Source: Flavobacteriaceae bacterium (GTDB lineage: Bacteria > Bacteroidota > Bacteroidia > Flavobacteriales > Flavobacteriaceae). From it: DNA of 64,000 nucleotides. Below the pieces are notes generated by a model, which saw nothing but the letters and a program-made list of their open reading frames with translations, was not told the DNA's origin and did not search any database. Location: contig JAQWSN010000007.1 in assembly GCA_029243165.1 (NCBI GenBank), forward strand, positions 122,330-186,329. Direction: 5' to 3'. The position numbers and the translations under genes were made by a program. Shown piece after piece: positions 26,561-35,703 of this stretch (position 1 is its first letter; every line of letters starts with the position of its first letter).

Positions 26561-29500
26561 TCAATTTTTTAGAACGAGTTGTTCAACCTTTTGAACTAGC
26601 TTGCCGATCTTATCAAACCAGGAAATCAGATTTCCATTTTCATCAGCTGTTATTACCAAGTAATTTCCCTGTTGATCTTTGATCAAATTAATATCCCAAA
26701 CCCATTTTTGATGTCCTTTCAGAGAAATAGCTGAATTGGTTATTTTGGAAACATCTCTCAATGTTGTGTTGTACTTTAAAACTTGATTATCAAAACTAGC
26801 AGAGTACAAATTGTCATTTGATTTATCGTAAAAGAGTTTTGTGATTTCTGATCGGTGAAGAACAATTTTATTATCAAATGACAGAGCGATTTTAGCTTTT
26901 GATTGGCTGATTATGTTGTAGGCATACAATTCACCAGATCCAGTTCCTAAAAACATACGATCCTCTGTAAATGAGATGGCTGAAATTTTATCGTTATTGA
27001 GATTAATTTTACGAAGTGAAACCGGTAATAATTCATTTTCTAAAACAGAGAAAAGTCCTTCGTCTGTAGCCACATAAAGTTTGTTTATGTCTGGGTTGTA
27101 AAAACTTGAATTGATGGATTTGGTTGCATGAATTTGAGCAGTATCTTGCCCATCATACAGGGAAATATCATTTGCTGAAATGACATAAAGTTGTTGGGTG
27201 TTGGTATTGAAATGCAGTTCTTTAATCAGACTTGATGCTTTATGTATTCTTTTCTTTCTATCCCTTGCGTTTTGTGCTTTTAAATCAATTTCATAAACAT
27301 TTCCTTTAAAAGTACCGACATAAATTAGGTTGGTGTTAGCAATAACAACCTTCCTGATGCGCTCATTGATTTTTATGGGTTCAATTTCTTTTTTAGTAGC
27401 TCCATTTAAAACATAAAGATATTGGTCATCTCCACCCATGGCAATGATGTTGTCATTAAAAGTACTTATGGATCTAATTGAGGCATTGGGTCTGATATTT
27501 TTTATGAGCATAGAGGTTTCTCTGTAGCTAGCCTTGTTTTCCATCGCTTTTAAAGCGGTTTGTAAAAGAATGAAGAGTCCTTCCGTGACAATTTTTCCAG
27601 AATTAGTTTCCAGCATCAACTTTTCATAAGTGTAATATTTCAGGAGCGTTTCTCGAATTGTAGTTAGAATAATGCTGTTGGATTCACCCTCGGAAGATTC
27701 ATTGATCAGATTTTCGAGTCGAAGCATGATGGGATAAAACTCTGTTTCCAAAAGGGCGATTTGCTTTAGTTTTTCTGCTTGTTCTTTGGCTTTAGTAGCA
27801 TTGTCTTTCTGTATTAGAGCTTCGCTTTGTTTTTCTTTTGCTATTTGCTCCGAGGCTTTGGCTAATTTTTTTTGTTCTTCTGCTTCTAATGCACTTTTTA
27901 CTGCTTGTCTTTGTGCAATTACTGCTTTGCGTAATGATCTTTGCGCAATAATTTTTGCCGAATCAGCTAACTTTTTTTCTTTCATTGCCATGGCAGCACT
28001 TTCGTCGGCAATTTTCCGAGCATTTTGAGCTTCGATGGATTTTTTTTCGGCCAAATCTTTTGCCAGATTGGCTTCGATGTAATTTTTTTCTGCTTTGGCT
28101 TTACTCATGTAAGCATCAACCGCCATGAAAATGGCAATTATTGTAAGCGAACTTACCGCCAAAATTACATTTTTTGTAATACGCCTTTTTCTTTTTATTC
28201 GCTGCTCTTCCTTGAATTTATTGAGATTAAAAAACTTCTCACTTTCATAAATATAGTTAATAGTTTTTGTGAAGTTCAAAGAATATTTTTTAGCCCAATT
28301 TTCATTGACAGTAGCGGAATCTCTCCAGTTGATTGCCATTTCAAGTTCGGGAGAATTCATTAAGCTAATTTCGTCTAAAGCATTTTTATCAGCCAAGACT
28401 GCATAGTCGGCATAGCTTTGATAGGCTAACTTTTCCTCCTCAATCCAATTTTGTTCACGTTCCCAATTTCTATTTTTTTCGTAATTAAAACCGATGACAT
28501 CTCCCAGGTTTATTGTTTTCTTGTATTTCCTTTGAATCCCTGAGATTTTATTTTCAAAAAACTCAATAGAGTTCCCCAATTCAGATATGAATTCATTTAA
28601 TAGTCTGATGGAGTTTACTTTTTCTTGACCTGAAATTTTTAAGATATCACCAAAGTAATTTGCATTGACATGATTTTCGTCATTTTCAAAATTGACAGTT
28701 GCTTTAATGATTTTTTCAAAGATTAACTGATCGGTTTCAGTCAAGGATTGAAAAACTTCTTCAAATTTTGCTCCAATGTTGTTGTGAACTCCACCTTTAG
28801 ATTCAATCATTTCAACGGTGACGGTTTCACTGTTAGGGTTGTAAAGTTGACAGAGTAAAAAATGGATGTTGGGCAATAAGCTTAAATCATTTAAAGATTC
28901 ATTGAGAATAAGGTTGAAAGCGGCAGTGTCAAATCCGATTCCGTTGGCAGTAAAATTATTTTTGATTAAAGATTTTAATCCTTGAGAACCAATATTTTGA
29001 ATAGCGTACTGAGATTTGCTAAAGAGTTCTTGCAAACTGGCATAGTTGGTCAGTTCAGAAATGTATTCTGTTTGTAAACAAATTAAGAAATAAATAGAAG
29101 TTTCTCTTATTCTGACTGTTCTTGAGACGATGTCAAGAAGCAATTGATCGTCCTCATTTTTCTCTTTAATAATTTTATCAAAAACAAAAATATCCTCTAA
29201 TTGATCAACAACGATCAATAAATTTCTTTTGTTGTAAATCTCGGAGTCTCGATAAATTTTGGAAAGGGACAAGTTTTTATCGTCTTCAATGATCTTTTTG
29301 TAATCTGAGAAATCTTCTGTATTGGAACGTAGATCTGTATTAAAAACCCCACTATTAGTGAGTGCTGCAATCATGTTTTCAATGGGATTGACCCCAGGTC
29401 TAAAACTGCAAACAGACCATTCTTTTCCAGCCTGACCCAAAAATCCTTTTTTCAATCTGGGGATAAGTCCAGCATTTACGAGTGAAGTTTTTCCAGAACC

Positions 29501-29641
29501 TGAGGCACCGGTCAAAGTGATGAGTTTATTTTTCTGAATAATTTGCAATAAATTCTCAACTTCTTTTTCACGACCAAAGAAAAAAGACTGATCTTCTTCT
29601 TGGTAAGGCAATAAACCTTTTAGACTACTTTTATGATTCAT
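26561..29641 (-). CDS. nSTAND1 NTPase with TM, coiled coil and beta-propeller
   Basis: A 1026-residue NLR-like protein. Near the N-terminus is the nSTAND1 signature GLLPYQEEDQSFFFGRE, then Walker A GASGSGKTS (about residue 46) and Walker B LLIVVDQLED (about 142). A helical region follows. One transmembrane helix lies at about 490-510, an Ala/Glu/Lys-rich coiled coil at 515-640, and a WD40-like propeller from about 690 to the end. The cytosolic NTPase and extracytosolic propeller suggest a sensor that signals across the membrane. The start is ATG 29639-29641; a TTG just upstream is less likely. It diverges from the injection operon 79 bp away. Confidence 0.88.
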   Translation of the reverse strand: MNHKSSLKGLLPYQEEDQSFFFGREKEVENLLQIIQKNKLITLTGASGSGKTSLVNAGLIPRLKKGFLGQAGKEWSVCSFRPGVNPIENMIAALTNSGVFNTDLRSNTEDFSDYKKIIEDDKNLSLSKIYRDSEIYNKRNLLIVVDQLEDIFVFDKIIKEKNEDDQLLLDIVSRTVRIRETSIYFLICLQTEYISELTNYASLQELFSKSQYAIQNIGSQGLKSLIKNNFTANGIGFDTAAFNLILNESLNDLSLLPNIHFLLCQLYNPNSETVTVEMIESKGGVHNNIGAKFEEVFQSLTETDQLIFEKIIKATVNFENDENHVNANYFGDILKISGQEKVNSIRLLNEFISELGNSIEFFENKISGIQRKYKKTINLGDVIGFNYEKNRNWEREQNWIEEEKLAYQSYADYAVLADKNALDEISLMNSPELEMAINWRDSATVNENWAKKYSLNFTKTINYIYESEKFFNLNKFKEEQRIKRKRRITKNVILAVSSLTIIAIFMAVDAYMSKAKAEKNYIEANLAKDLAEKKSIEAQNARKIADESAAMAMKEKKLADSAKIIAQRSLRKAVIAQRQAVKSALEAEEQKKLAKASEQIAKEKQSEALIQKDNATKAKEQAEKLKQIALLETEFYPIMLRLENLINESSEGESNSIILTTIRETLLKYYTYEKLMLETNSGKIVTEGLFILLQTALKAMENKASYRETSMLIKNIRPNASIRSISTFNDNIIAMGGDDQYLYVLNGATKKEIEPIKINERIRKVVIANTNLIYVGTFKGNVYEIDLKAQNARDRKKRIHKASSLIKELHFNTNTQQLYVISANDISLYDGQDTAQIHATKSINSSFYNPDINKLYVATDEGLFSVLENELLPVSLRKINLNNDKISAISFTEDRMFLGTGSGELYAYNIISQSKAKIALSFDNKIVLHRSEITKLFYDKSNDNLYSASFDNQVLKYNTTLRDVSKITNSAISLKGHQKWVWDINLIKDQQGNYLVITADENGNLISWFDKIGKLVQKVEQLVLKN

Positions 29642-29658
29642 CAAACTTCGATTATCCT

Positions 29659-29676
29659 CAAATTTATCAAAATTTG
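29659..29676. promoter_or_regulatory. Divergent intergenic inverted repeat with -7 box
   Basis: CAAATTT-ATCA-AAATTTG is a perfect 7-bp inverted repeat in the 78-bp divergent gap. On the minus strand 29659-29666 reads TAAATTTG, a full match to the Bacteroidota -7 consensus, about 18 bp before the nSTAND1 start. The repeat could therefore be both promoter and operator. A rightward -7 box is not seen. Confidence 0.5.
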
Positions 29677-29719
29677 AATTTGGAATTGTATTTTTATGAA
29701 AATAATTAAAGAATAAATA

Positions 29720-30781
29720 ATGTTCAGGTTCTACAATACAAATGATTTAATATCTGAACTTGAGAAAGAGCTTCTAAGGGATCATCGAATTGTTCAACTG
29801 ATGCTGGATGAATACGATCTGTTTTTAATCTCAAAGACCTTGTTTGAGGCTGTTGAAAATGGAATTTCGGTTGAAATAGTTGTCGTATCGACCAGTCATA
29901 AAAAATCAATGAAACTGGTTAATCTGTGTAAACGATTGATTGATCTCAATGTTCAGATTTTTTGGAAAGTGGATAAAAATTTATTCGTAAAGGAAGATTA
30001 TTTTGGCATTTTTGATAAGGAATATTTGATTTGTAAGCGAGAACAGCCCAATTTTGATGACGCGGAAGGTCTTATTCGGTTTAAAAATGATTTTTTTAAT
30101 GGCTTAGCGCTGGATTCCAAAAAGCTGAGCATGTTTGATGGAGATATTCAAATTGAATTTGAATCTGACAGGGGTATTATTTATCCAAAAGAAGAAGTAA
30201 TTTTAAGTTGGGAGGTTTTAAATGCTCATGAAGTTGAGATTGATCCAATTGATAAAAAGCTTGATATTAAAGGTGTTCTAGGTATTTCAATAGAGGAGGA
30301 CACAAAATTTACTTTGGTTGCGAAAAACAAAGGCACTGTCCAGAAAAAAAGTGTATTTGTCCGTGTTTTAAAAATCAAGGAAATTCATTTTGATGTTGAG
30401 GTATTAGACCCAGTAATCAATGAATACATTGCACTGAGTTCTTCAGCGAGCGACCAAGAACGATATGCGGTTTATTTGGGTCAAAAAGTTAAGATTTCAT
30501 GGAATATTAAAATGCTAGGTAAACTGCTGGAGTCCGGATTGGGAAATTTGCCTCTCTCTGGATTTCACGAGTTTGAGATTTTCAAGGATACTGATTTTAA
30601 TTTCCTTTTTAAATCGCTAAAAAGTACACAGAGAAAGAGTATTTCACTTCATTGTTTTAAGGATAGTGCCCTATTTAAAGAAAAGGAGGTGGAAGTTCCC
30701 ATAAAATCTGTGAAAAAGAAATCTATCACTAAAAATTTTCTTTACTTAGTAAAAGATTTTTTTACTAAATTATTAAAATGA
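29720..30781 (+). CDS. PLD-like N-terminus plus Ig-like domains, unknown role
   Basis: A 353-residue protein. Residues 1-115 resemble one half of a phospholipase-D-like fold: a regularly alternating strand-helix pattern ending YFGIFDKEYLICK. The catalytic HxK motif is absent, so no enzyme activity is expected. Residues about 140-215 are an Ig-like beta domain (YPKEEVILSWEVLNAHEVEI), and a second such region follows at 235-310 (LGQKVKISWNI). No signal peptide or membrane helix. First gene of the rightward operon; its stop overlaps the DUF4407 start (ATGA). It could be a cytosolic scaffold. Confidence 0.6.
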   Translation: MFRFYNTNDLISELEKELLRDHRIVQLMLDEYDLFLISKTLFEAVENGISVEIVVVSTSHKKSMKLVNLCKRLIDLNVQIFWKVDKNLFVKEDYFGIFDKEYLICKREQPNFDDAEGLIRFKNDFFNGLALDSKKLSMFDGDIQIEFESDRGIIYPKEEVILSWEVLNAHEVEIDPIDKKLDIKGVLGISIEEDTKFTLVAKNKGTVQKKSVFVRVLKIKEIHFDVEVLDPVINEYIALSSSASDQERYAVYLGQKVKISWNIKMLGKLLESGLGNLPLSGFHEFEIFKDTDFNFLFKSLKSTQRKSISLHCFKDSALFKEKEVEVPIKSVKKKSITKNFLYLVKDFFTKLLK

Positions 30782-31890
30782 CAAACCCAACTAATAAGGT
30801 TAATTTCATTAACCGTATTTTAATTAGTTGTTCAGGAGCTAGTTTCGAGCTTTTGAAAGATTGCCCTCGGTTTGAGGTTACAAAATACACCAGTATTGGG
30901 ATGACCATTGTTTTTACAGCAATACTTGCTGTGGTTTCCTCATTTTTTGCACTTTCCATTATTTTCGATTCTTTGCCATTAAATATTTCTTTAGCCTTTT
31001 TGTGGGGGGCAATCATATTTAACCTGGATCGGTACATAATTTCCAGCATGCGATCTTCAGACAATAAGTGGAATGATGTAGTGAAAGCCATTCCAAGGTT
31101 TATTATTGCCATCATTATTGCTTTGATTATTTCAAAGCCTATGGAAATACAAATTTTTAAAACAGAGATTGATTCGTATTTAAAAGTTGAAAACACAAAT
31201 CTGATATCTGATGTTGATAAAAAATACTCCAATTTACTGGAAGATAACACGATTGAAAAAAACAATACAGAACAGCAATACAGTGAATTGCTATTGATCA
31301 GAGAGCAATATTATCAAGAGTACAAATGCGAATGTGATGGAACTTGTGGGACCAACAAGAGAGGTAGGGGAATTGAATGTTTTAGTAAAAAAGAAAAATA
31401 CGAAACCTTCCAAGAGGAACTAAAAACTGAAAAAGCCAAACGAGATGCAGCTCTTGCAAAACTGGCTGATGACGAGGCTCTAATTAGAAGTCAAATGCAA
31501 GCTGAAAAGCAAATGCTCAAGGCAAGTTTGTCTTATGGTTTGATGGACCAAATTAGAGCACTTAACCAACTCGATAGTAGCTCTTCATTGTTTATTGTAT
31601 TGATGTTTGTAATGATCGAAATCGCGCCTATTTTGACTAAAATAATGTCCAGTAAAGGTCCATACGAAAATCTGATTTTAGAGTACGAGAAAAAGTTTGA
31701 AGTAAATTATTTAAAGGCCCTTGACAATTTGGATCATGAGAGAGTGAAAAACAAAAAACTCAAAGAAATGTCAACTCGCTTTGAAATAAAATCAAAGGAA
31801 AAACAAATTCAAGACATTGTAAAACAAGACGCTTACGATCGGTATGAAAAGATTCGCACCGATCTTGAGAATAAAATTTCTAAAAACTAG
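30778..31890 (+). CDS. DUF4407 multi-spanning membrane protein
   Basis: A 370-residue inner-membrane protein of DUF4407. The N-terminal signature is ISCSGASFELLKDCP, and three membrane helices lie at about 38-60, 68-85 (before FNLDRYIISSM) and 106-122 (IISKPMEIQIF). A long charged coiled coil follows, interrupted by a four-cysteine patch CECDGTCG...C. Another hydrophobic helix lies around 265-285, then a second coiled coil. Function of the family is unknown. In this operon a membrane anchor or docking role for the injection machine is plausible but inferred. Confidence 0.85.
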   Translation: MTNPTNKVNFINRILISCSGASFELLKDCPRFEVTKYTSIGMTIVFTAILAVVSSFFALSIIFDSLPLNISLAFLWGAIIFNLDRYIISSMRSSDNKWNDVVKAIPRFIIAIIIALIISKPMEIQIFKTEIDSYLKVENTNLISDVDKKYSNLLEDNTIEKNNTEQQYSELLLIREQYYQEYKCECDGTCGTNKRGRGIECFSKKEKYETFQEELKTEKAKRDAALAKLADDEALIRSQMQAEKQMLKASLSYGLMDQIRALNQLDSSSSLFIVLMFVMIEIAPILTKIMSSKGPYENLILEYEKKFEVNYLKALDNLDHERVKNKKLKEMSTRFEIKSKEKQIQDIVKQDAYDRYEKIRTDLENKISKN

Positions 31891-31895
31891 AGCTA

Positions 31896-33152
31896 ATGAA
31901 AAAAAAGCTACTGCATTTGATTTTAGTTATCTTATTATTTATTGGATGCAAGTCTCTTTTAAACCCAGTCGAAACAGATTTTTCACCTTCTGTGTCATTG
32001 GATGCGTTATCGGCTCCTAAAGTATCGGTTCCAGAAAACATTGGTTCCACTTTAGAAGATAAATTTACCAGAGAAGCAGAAGCACTAATCCGAGCAACAG
32101 AAACGGATTTAACTTCCTATTACGAGAATTATTTGGACAGTTTAAAAGTGAAACTAAAAGATTCTGGTTCTGTTAAAATTAAAGGCTACGAAGCATTTTT
32201 GGTCGATATCTTATCAGATCAAATAAAGAATGACACAGTTTATCTAGCTAATTTGGTTACTCAGACCGAATCCAAAGGGACTCCTCTAAGTTTTCAATAT
32301 TCGGCTCTCAAAAATGACAAGTTTTATTTTGAAATTGAATGTCTTAAAAATAACGCCTTGTCAGAATTGATTTATGGAGGAATTGATATTGAATTTATTG
32401 AAGGAGCTGAGGTTCGATACCAACACTTTGATTTAAAAAAGAAGGATAAGATTAAGGGTTCTTTCAAGATATTGGAGGACAATCCTGTAATCTTTAACAT
32501 CACAAAAAAAGGATTTACCAAAGGGGCTTTGAAAGTTAAAGTTACAAAGACTTTAGGTTCTAACTTGATTGTAGAAAAGATAACGGATAGTTTGGAGGAA
32601 ACAAAAATGGTGGTTAAACAAGTGGCGGATACGATCTATCATCTTGTGGATGAAAAACAATACACCTTAGCTCCTCAATTGGACATTACCAATGGGCACC
32701 AGTTAACAATGCCACTCTCGGTTGATGATCTTGACAATTTACTCGGATGGGGTTTTTGGATTGGATTAAATGAAAAAGATATTGAGAATTACACCAAGCT
32801 TTTCGAGCAAAATCCTGATGACCCTCTTAAGCTTTTTGCAAAATCTGAGTTAACAAAGGTTGGTTTGAATGTCCAGTTACCCTATTCGTTGGACGAAAAT
32901 TTGATCATTAATTTTAAAAACTCTTCAGGTGATGCGCTCAGTCTGAATAGTACAAAAACCTACAGTTTTTTTAGTTCAGATTCACTCAGCCAAGACTACA
33001 AAGGGGAACTTCGTATTACCAATAAGTCTAAGTTGTATGATTACATGATTACAGTTAAAACTGTAGGAGTAAACGTAATTAAATCCAAAGTAGAAGAAGA
33101 GGAGACTACTTACACATTAAACGAATACATTAATATTTCAGTTGTAAAATGA
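31896..33152 (+). CDS. Unknown lipoprotein of the injection-system operon
   Basis: A 418-residue exported protein with a clear lipoprotein signal (lipobox LFIGC, Cys18). A helical region follows (about 55-125). The remainder is beta-rich, including an ELIYGGIDIEFIEGAEVRY segment and a repeated strand pattern up to NISVVK. I recognise no domain. It is 5 bp after the DUF4407 gene and overlaps the GH18-like gene by 4 bp, so it is made with both. A TssJ-like role, as the lipoprotein partner of an envelope complex, is one possibility. Confidence 0.7.
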   Translation: MKKKLLHLILVILLFIGCKSLLNPVETDFSPSVSLDALSAPKVSVPENIGSTLEDKFTREAEALIRATETDLTSYYENYLDSLKVKLKDSGSVKIKGYEAFLVDILSDQIKNDTVYLANLVTQTESKGTPLSFQYSALKNDKFYFEIECLKNNALSELIYGGIDIEFIEGAEVRYQHFDLKKKDKIKGSFKILEDNPVIFNITKKGFTKGALKVKVTKTLGSNLIVEKITDSLEETKMVVKQVADTIYHLVDEKQYTLAPQLDITNGHQLTMPLSVDDLDNLLGWGFWIGLNEKDIENYTKLFEQNPDDPLKLFAKSELTKVGLNVQLPYSLDENLIINFKNSSGDALSLNSTKTYSFFSSDSLSQDYKGELRITNKSKLYDYMITVKTVGVNVIKSKVEEEETTYTLNEYINISVVK

Positions 33153-34891
33153 TGAAATCGAAACCAATTTTTGTAATTGTTGTGCTTGCAGCTTTAGCAT
33201 TTTCTTCTTGTAGAAGGGAGTCAATGCAATTGAGATCAAGTGTGAGAAGAACACAAAATGATATGCGTTATTTTAATAGAGATATTAATCAGGTGAAAAA
33301 TTTGATTGGGATTGAAGAAGAGGATTCCTCAGCCAATACAGACTCACTATCGCAAACTTTATTTACCCCCATAGATCAAAAAAACATCTTTACTTCTTAT
33401 GGCTATGTTTACGATGCAATAAACGGTTCAAAAGATGTTATCAATAGTTCAAATTTTTATTGGGACTCGATACAGAAGGTTTATTATGTAAGGAACAAAA
33501 AGTACAGCAAAATAAAACCTGAGAATGAAGTCTTTGGATGGCATCCTTATTGGATGGGAAGCGCCTGGGAAAGTTATCCTTTTGAGTTACTCTCTACGAT
33601 CTCTTATTTTTCCTACAAATTAGATCCAAATTCGGGTTCCTACACTAACCCACAACAAATGAATGAATGGCGAAATACCGCCATGATTGATTCTGCGAAA
33701 CTGAAAAATACAAAAGTATTATTGACAGTATCTAGCCACGGATACAAGAACAATAATTCGTTTTTGGGTGATCAAGCGAAATGGGGTGTATTAATTGATT
33801 CACTTTCAACGCTTTTATTAGATCGAGATGCTGATGGTGTCGATATCAACTTTGAGAATTTACCTTATTTGAAACGAGGAAGTTTTAATCGATTCATAGA
33901 AGAACTTCGGAAAAGGCTCAATCAAAAGTTTGATTCTAAAACTCCTATCATTTCACTTACCCTTCCCGCAGTTGACAGCAGGGAGATATTTGATGTAGTA
34001 GATCTTCAGAAATTTGTTGATTTATTTGTCATTATGGGGTATGATTACAATACGGGTCCTCAGCTTCAAGGAGCAGTCGCCCCTTTGATTCCTTTTGAGA
34101 CCAAAAACATTAGCTTGAACACTACATTAAAATACTATCTAGAAGCGGGAATCAATCCTTCAAAAACAGTTTTAGCCTTACCTTATTATGGCAGCATGTG
34201 GGAAGGAACACTAGGCGAGGGGGGAAGTACCTCCTCCATGTTTGAGCGTAAGGTTACTTACAGGGAAGTGATGTCAATTTTTAACGATGAGTTTGTTACC
34301 AAAAACAACTTGAGTCCAATTTTGGAAAAGAAAAGCATGACCAATTACTTTAACATAACTTATCCTGATAATACGACTAAAGAAGTTTGGTTTGATGATG
34401 ACTACACCCTTGGGAAAAAGTATGATTTTGCAATTACTAACAAGCTTAAAGGAATTGGTATTTGGGCCTTGGGATATGATAATGGTTACAATGAACTTTG
34501 GGATGTTATTGAGACAAAGTTTGCTACCGATGCAGTTCCCGTGGTAGATCCGGTAGGACAAATAGAAGGATATCCCATCAAAGTGAGTAACTTCATTTTG
34601 AAGAAAAAGAACTTACTCTTAGTATCTTCTATTTTTTTCTTGTTTGCTGTTGCCATAGGATTTGTTCTGGCATTGTCAGATTGGAAGGTAAGGGACTCTA
34701 TTGTCAAAAATCAATTTCACAGACTCATAATGGTCATCTTAGTATTTATATTTTTGACACCCATCATTTATTTGATAAACGAATTGTTTTTCCTCAAATC
34801 TACTTGGAAATATTATGCTGTATTTATTCTTGGAGGTTTGACAATTTACTTGTCTTCATTTCTAAAAATAAAATCTACTAAAAGACCTTAA
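33149..34891 (+). CDS. GH18-like lipoprotein with C-terminal membrane helices
   Basis: A 580-residue protein. A lipoprotein signal with lipobox AFSSC is followed by a 100-residue helical linker. A glycoside hydrolase family 18 TIM-barrel domain covers about 125-445, with VFGWHPYWMGS at its start and DGVDINFE at residues 229-236. Three hydrophobic helices follow, at about 485-508, 522-545 and 553-572. The canonical DxxDxDxE box is altered: the Asp two positions before the catalytic Glu is Asn234, while Glu236 is kept. GH18 domains of this YaaH-like type can act on peptidoglycan. It may open or bind the cell wall. The dual lipid/membrane anchoring is unusual. Confidence 0.85.
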   Translation: MMKSKPIFVIVVLAALAFSSCRRESMQLRSSVRRTQNDMRYFNRDINQVKNLIGIEEEDSSANTDSLSQTLFTPIDQKNIFTSYGYVYDAINGSKDVINSSNFYWDSIQKVYYVRNKKYSKIKPENEVFGWHPYWMGSAWESYPFELLSTISYFSYKLDPNSGSYTNPQQMNEWRNTAMIDSAKLKNTKVLLTVSSHGYKNNNSFLGDQAKWGVLIDSLSTLLLDRDADGVDINFENLPYLKRGSFNRFIEELRKRLNQKFDSKTPIISLTLPAVDSREIFDVVDLQKFVDLFVIMGYDYNTGPQLQGAVAPLIPFETKNISLNTTLKYYLEAGINPSKTVLALPYYGSMWEGTLGEGGSTSSMFERKVTYREVMSIFNDEFVTKNNLSPILEKKSMTNYFNITYPDNTTKEVWFDDDYTLGKKYDFAITNKLKGIGIWALGYDNGYNELWDVIETKFATDAVPVVDPVGQIEGYPIKVSNFILKKKNLLLVSSIFFLFAVAIGFVLALSDWKVRDSIVKNQFHRLIMVILVFIFLTPIIYLINELFFLKSTWKYYAVFILGGLTIYLSSFLKIKSTKRP

Positions 34892-34893
34892 AC

Positions 34894-35124
34894 ATGAAAG
34901 ATTTAATAATAAGAGAATTGTTTTGGTTTGTGATAAGTTTTCTGATTGCGCTTGTTGGGTCATTTTTATTTTTAGAGCTCTTGGCATTGAGTTCTGCAGA
35001 GCCAGAGTTAAATTCTTTAGAAAAACTCTTTACGCTACAACTTTATATTATTGGATGTATTGTTTCTTTTATTTCGGTTTACATCGTCAGGATCGTCCTT
35101 TCGTTCATTAAAAAAAAGGTTTAA
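34894..35124 (+). CDS. Small two-helix membrane protein
   Basis: A 76-residue protein with two predicted membrane helices (about 8-30 and 45-70) and basic C-terminal residues (KKKV). The size and topology resemble a small holin or an accessory membrane subunit. It starts 2 bp after the GH18-like gene and ends 9 bp before the DUF4255 gene, so it belongs to the operon. No family recognised. Confidence 0.65.
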   Translation: MKDLIIRELFWFVISFLIALVGSFLFLELLALSSAEPELNSLEKLFTLQLYIIGCIVSFISVYIVRIVLSFIKKKV

Positions 35125-35133
35125 AAATTTTCT

Positions 35134-35667
35134 ATGATACATAATGTAGTTGCATCTATTGGATACCGCCTCAATGAGTACATAAAAAATTCACTTTCTC
35201 TATCGGAAGAAGCTGTGATTATTTCCAGTCTAGTTGATTTGAAGGGAAATGTAAACCCAGAGATTGAAAATAAAATAACTATTTTTTTGATCAATATTGA
35301 AGAAGAACGGACTTCAAAAAATGGACACTTTCAGTCCTCTCCTGGAATGAATCCTCCATCCACCATGAATTTGTATCTGATGTTTTCTGCCTATTTTCCA
35401 AATTTTAATTACATGGAGTCCTTACGCTACATTTCGCTAGTGATCGAATTTTTTCAAGCGCACAATACTTTTGCAAGTTCGAATACACCCCTTTTATCAA
35501 CCTCTATTGATAAGCTTTTTGTTGAGTTTTCAAATGTAGGTATTGAGGATATTAGTAAACTTTGGTCAAACATCGGAACGAATTATGTACCCTCAGTTTC
35601 ATACAAAGTCAAACACGTTGTATTTGATGGAAATACAATCTCAGAAAACGTATCAAATATAACGTAG
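35134..35667 (+). CDS. DUF4255/Pvc16-type tail terminator
   Basis: A 177-residue protein with the start IHNVVASIGYRLNEYI and MNLYLMFSAYFPNFNYMESL, matching DUF4255 (Pvc16 N-terminal domain). In phage-tail-like machines this protein caps the distal end of the tube and sheath. It precedes the sheath by one gene, as in other Bacteroidota contractile systems. The usual family length supports a complete gene. Confidence 0.85.
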   Translation: MIHNVVASIGYRLNEYIKNSLSLSEEAVIISSLVDLKGNVNPEIENKITIFLINIEEERTSKNGHFQSSPGMNPPSTMNLYLMFSAYFPNFNYMESLRYISLVIEFFQAHNTFASSNTPLLSTSIDKLFVEFSNVGIEDISKLWSNIGTNYVPSVSYKVKHVVFDGNTISENVSNIT

Positions 35668-35703
35668 GAGTTTTTAAATCATTTAATTTGAAACAAACAA
35701 CGC

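Noticed and set aside
30765..31265. Leftward frame of 166 codons antisense to DUF4407
   Set aside because: DUF4407 signatures are clear on the plus strand; the antisense frame is a composition effect of hydrophobic codons.
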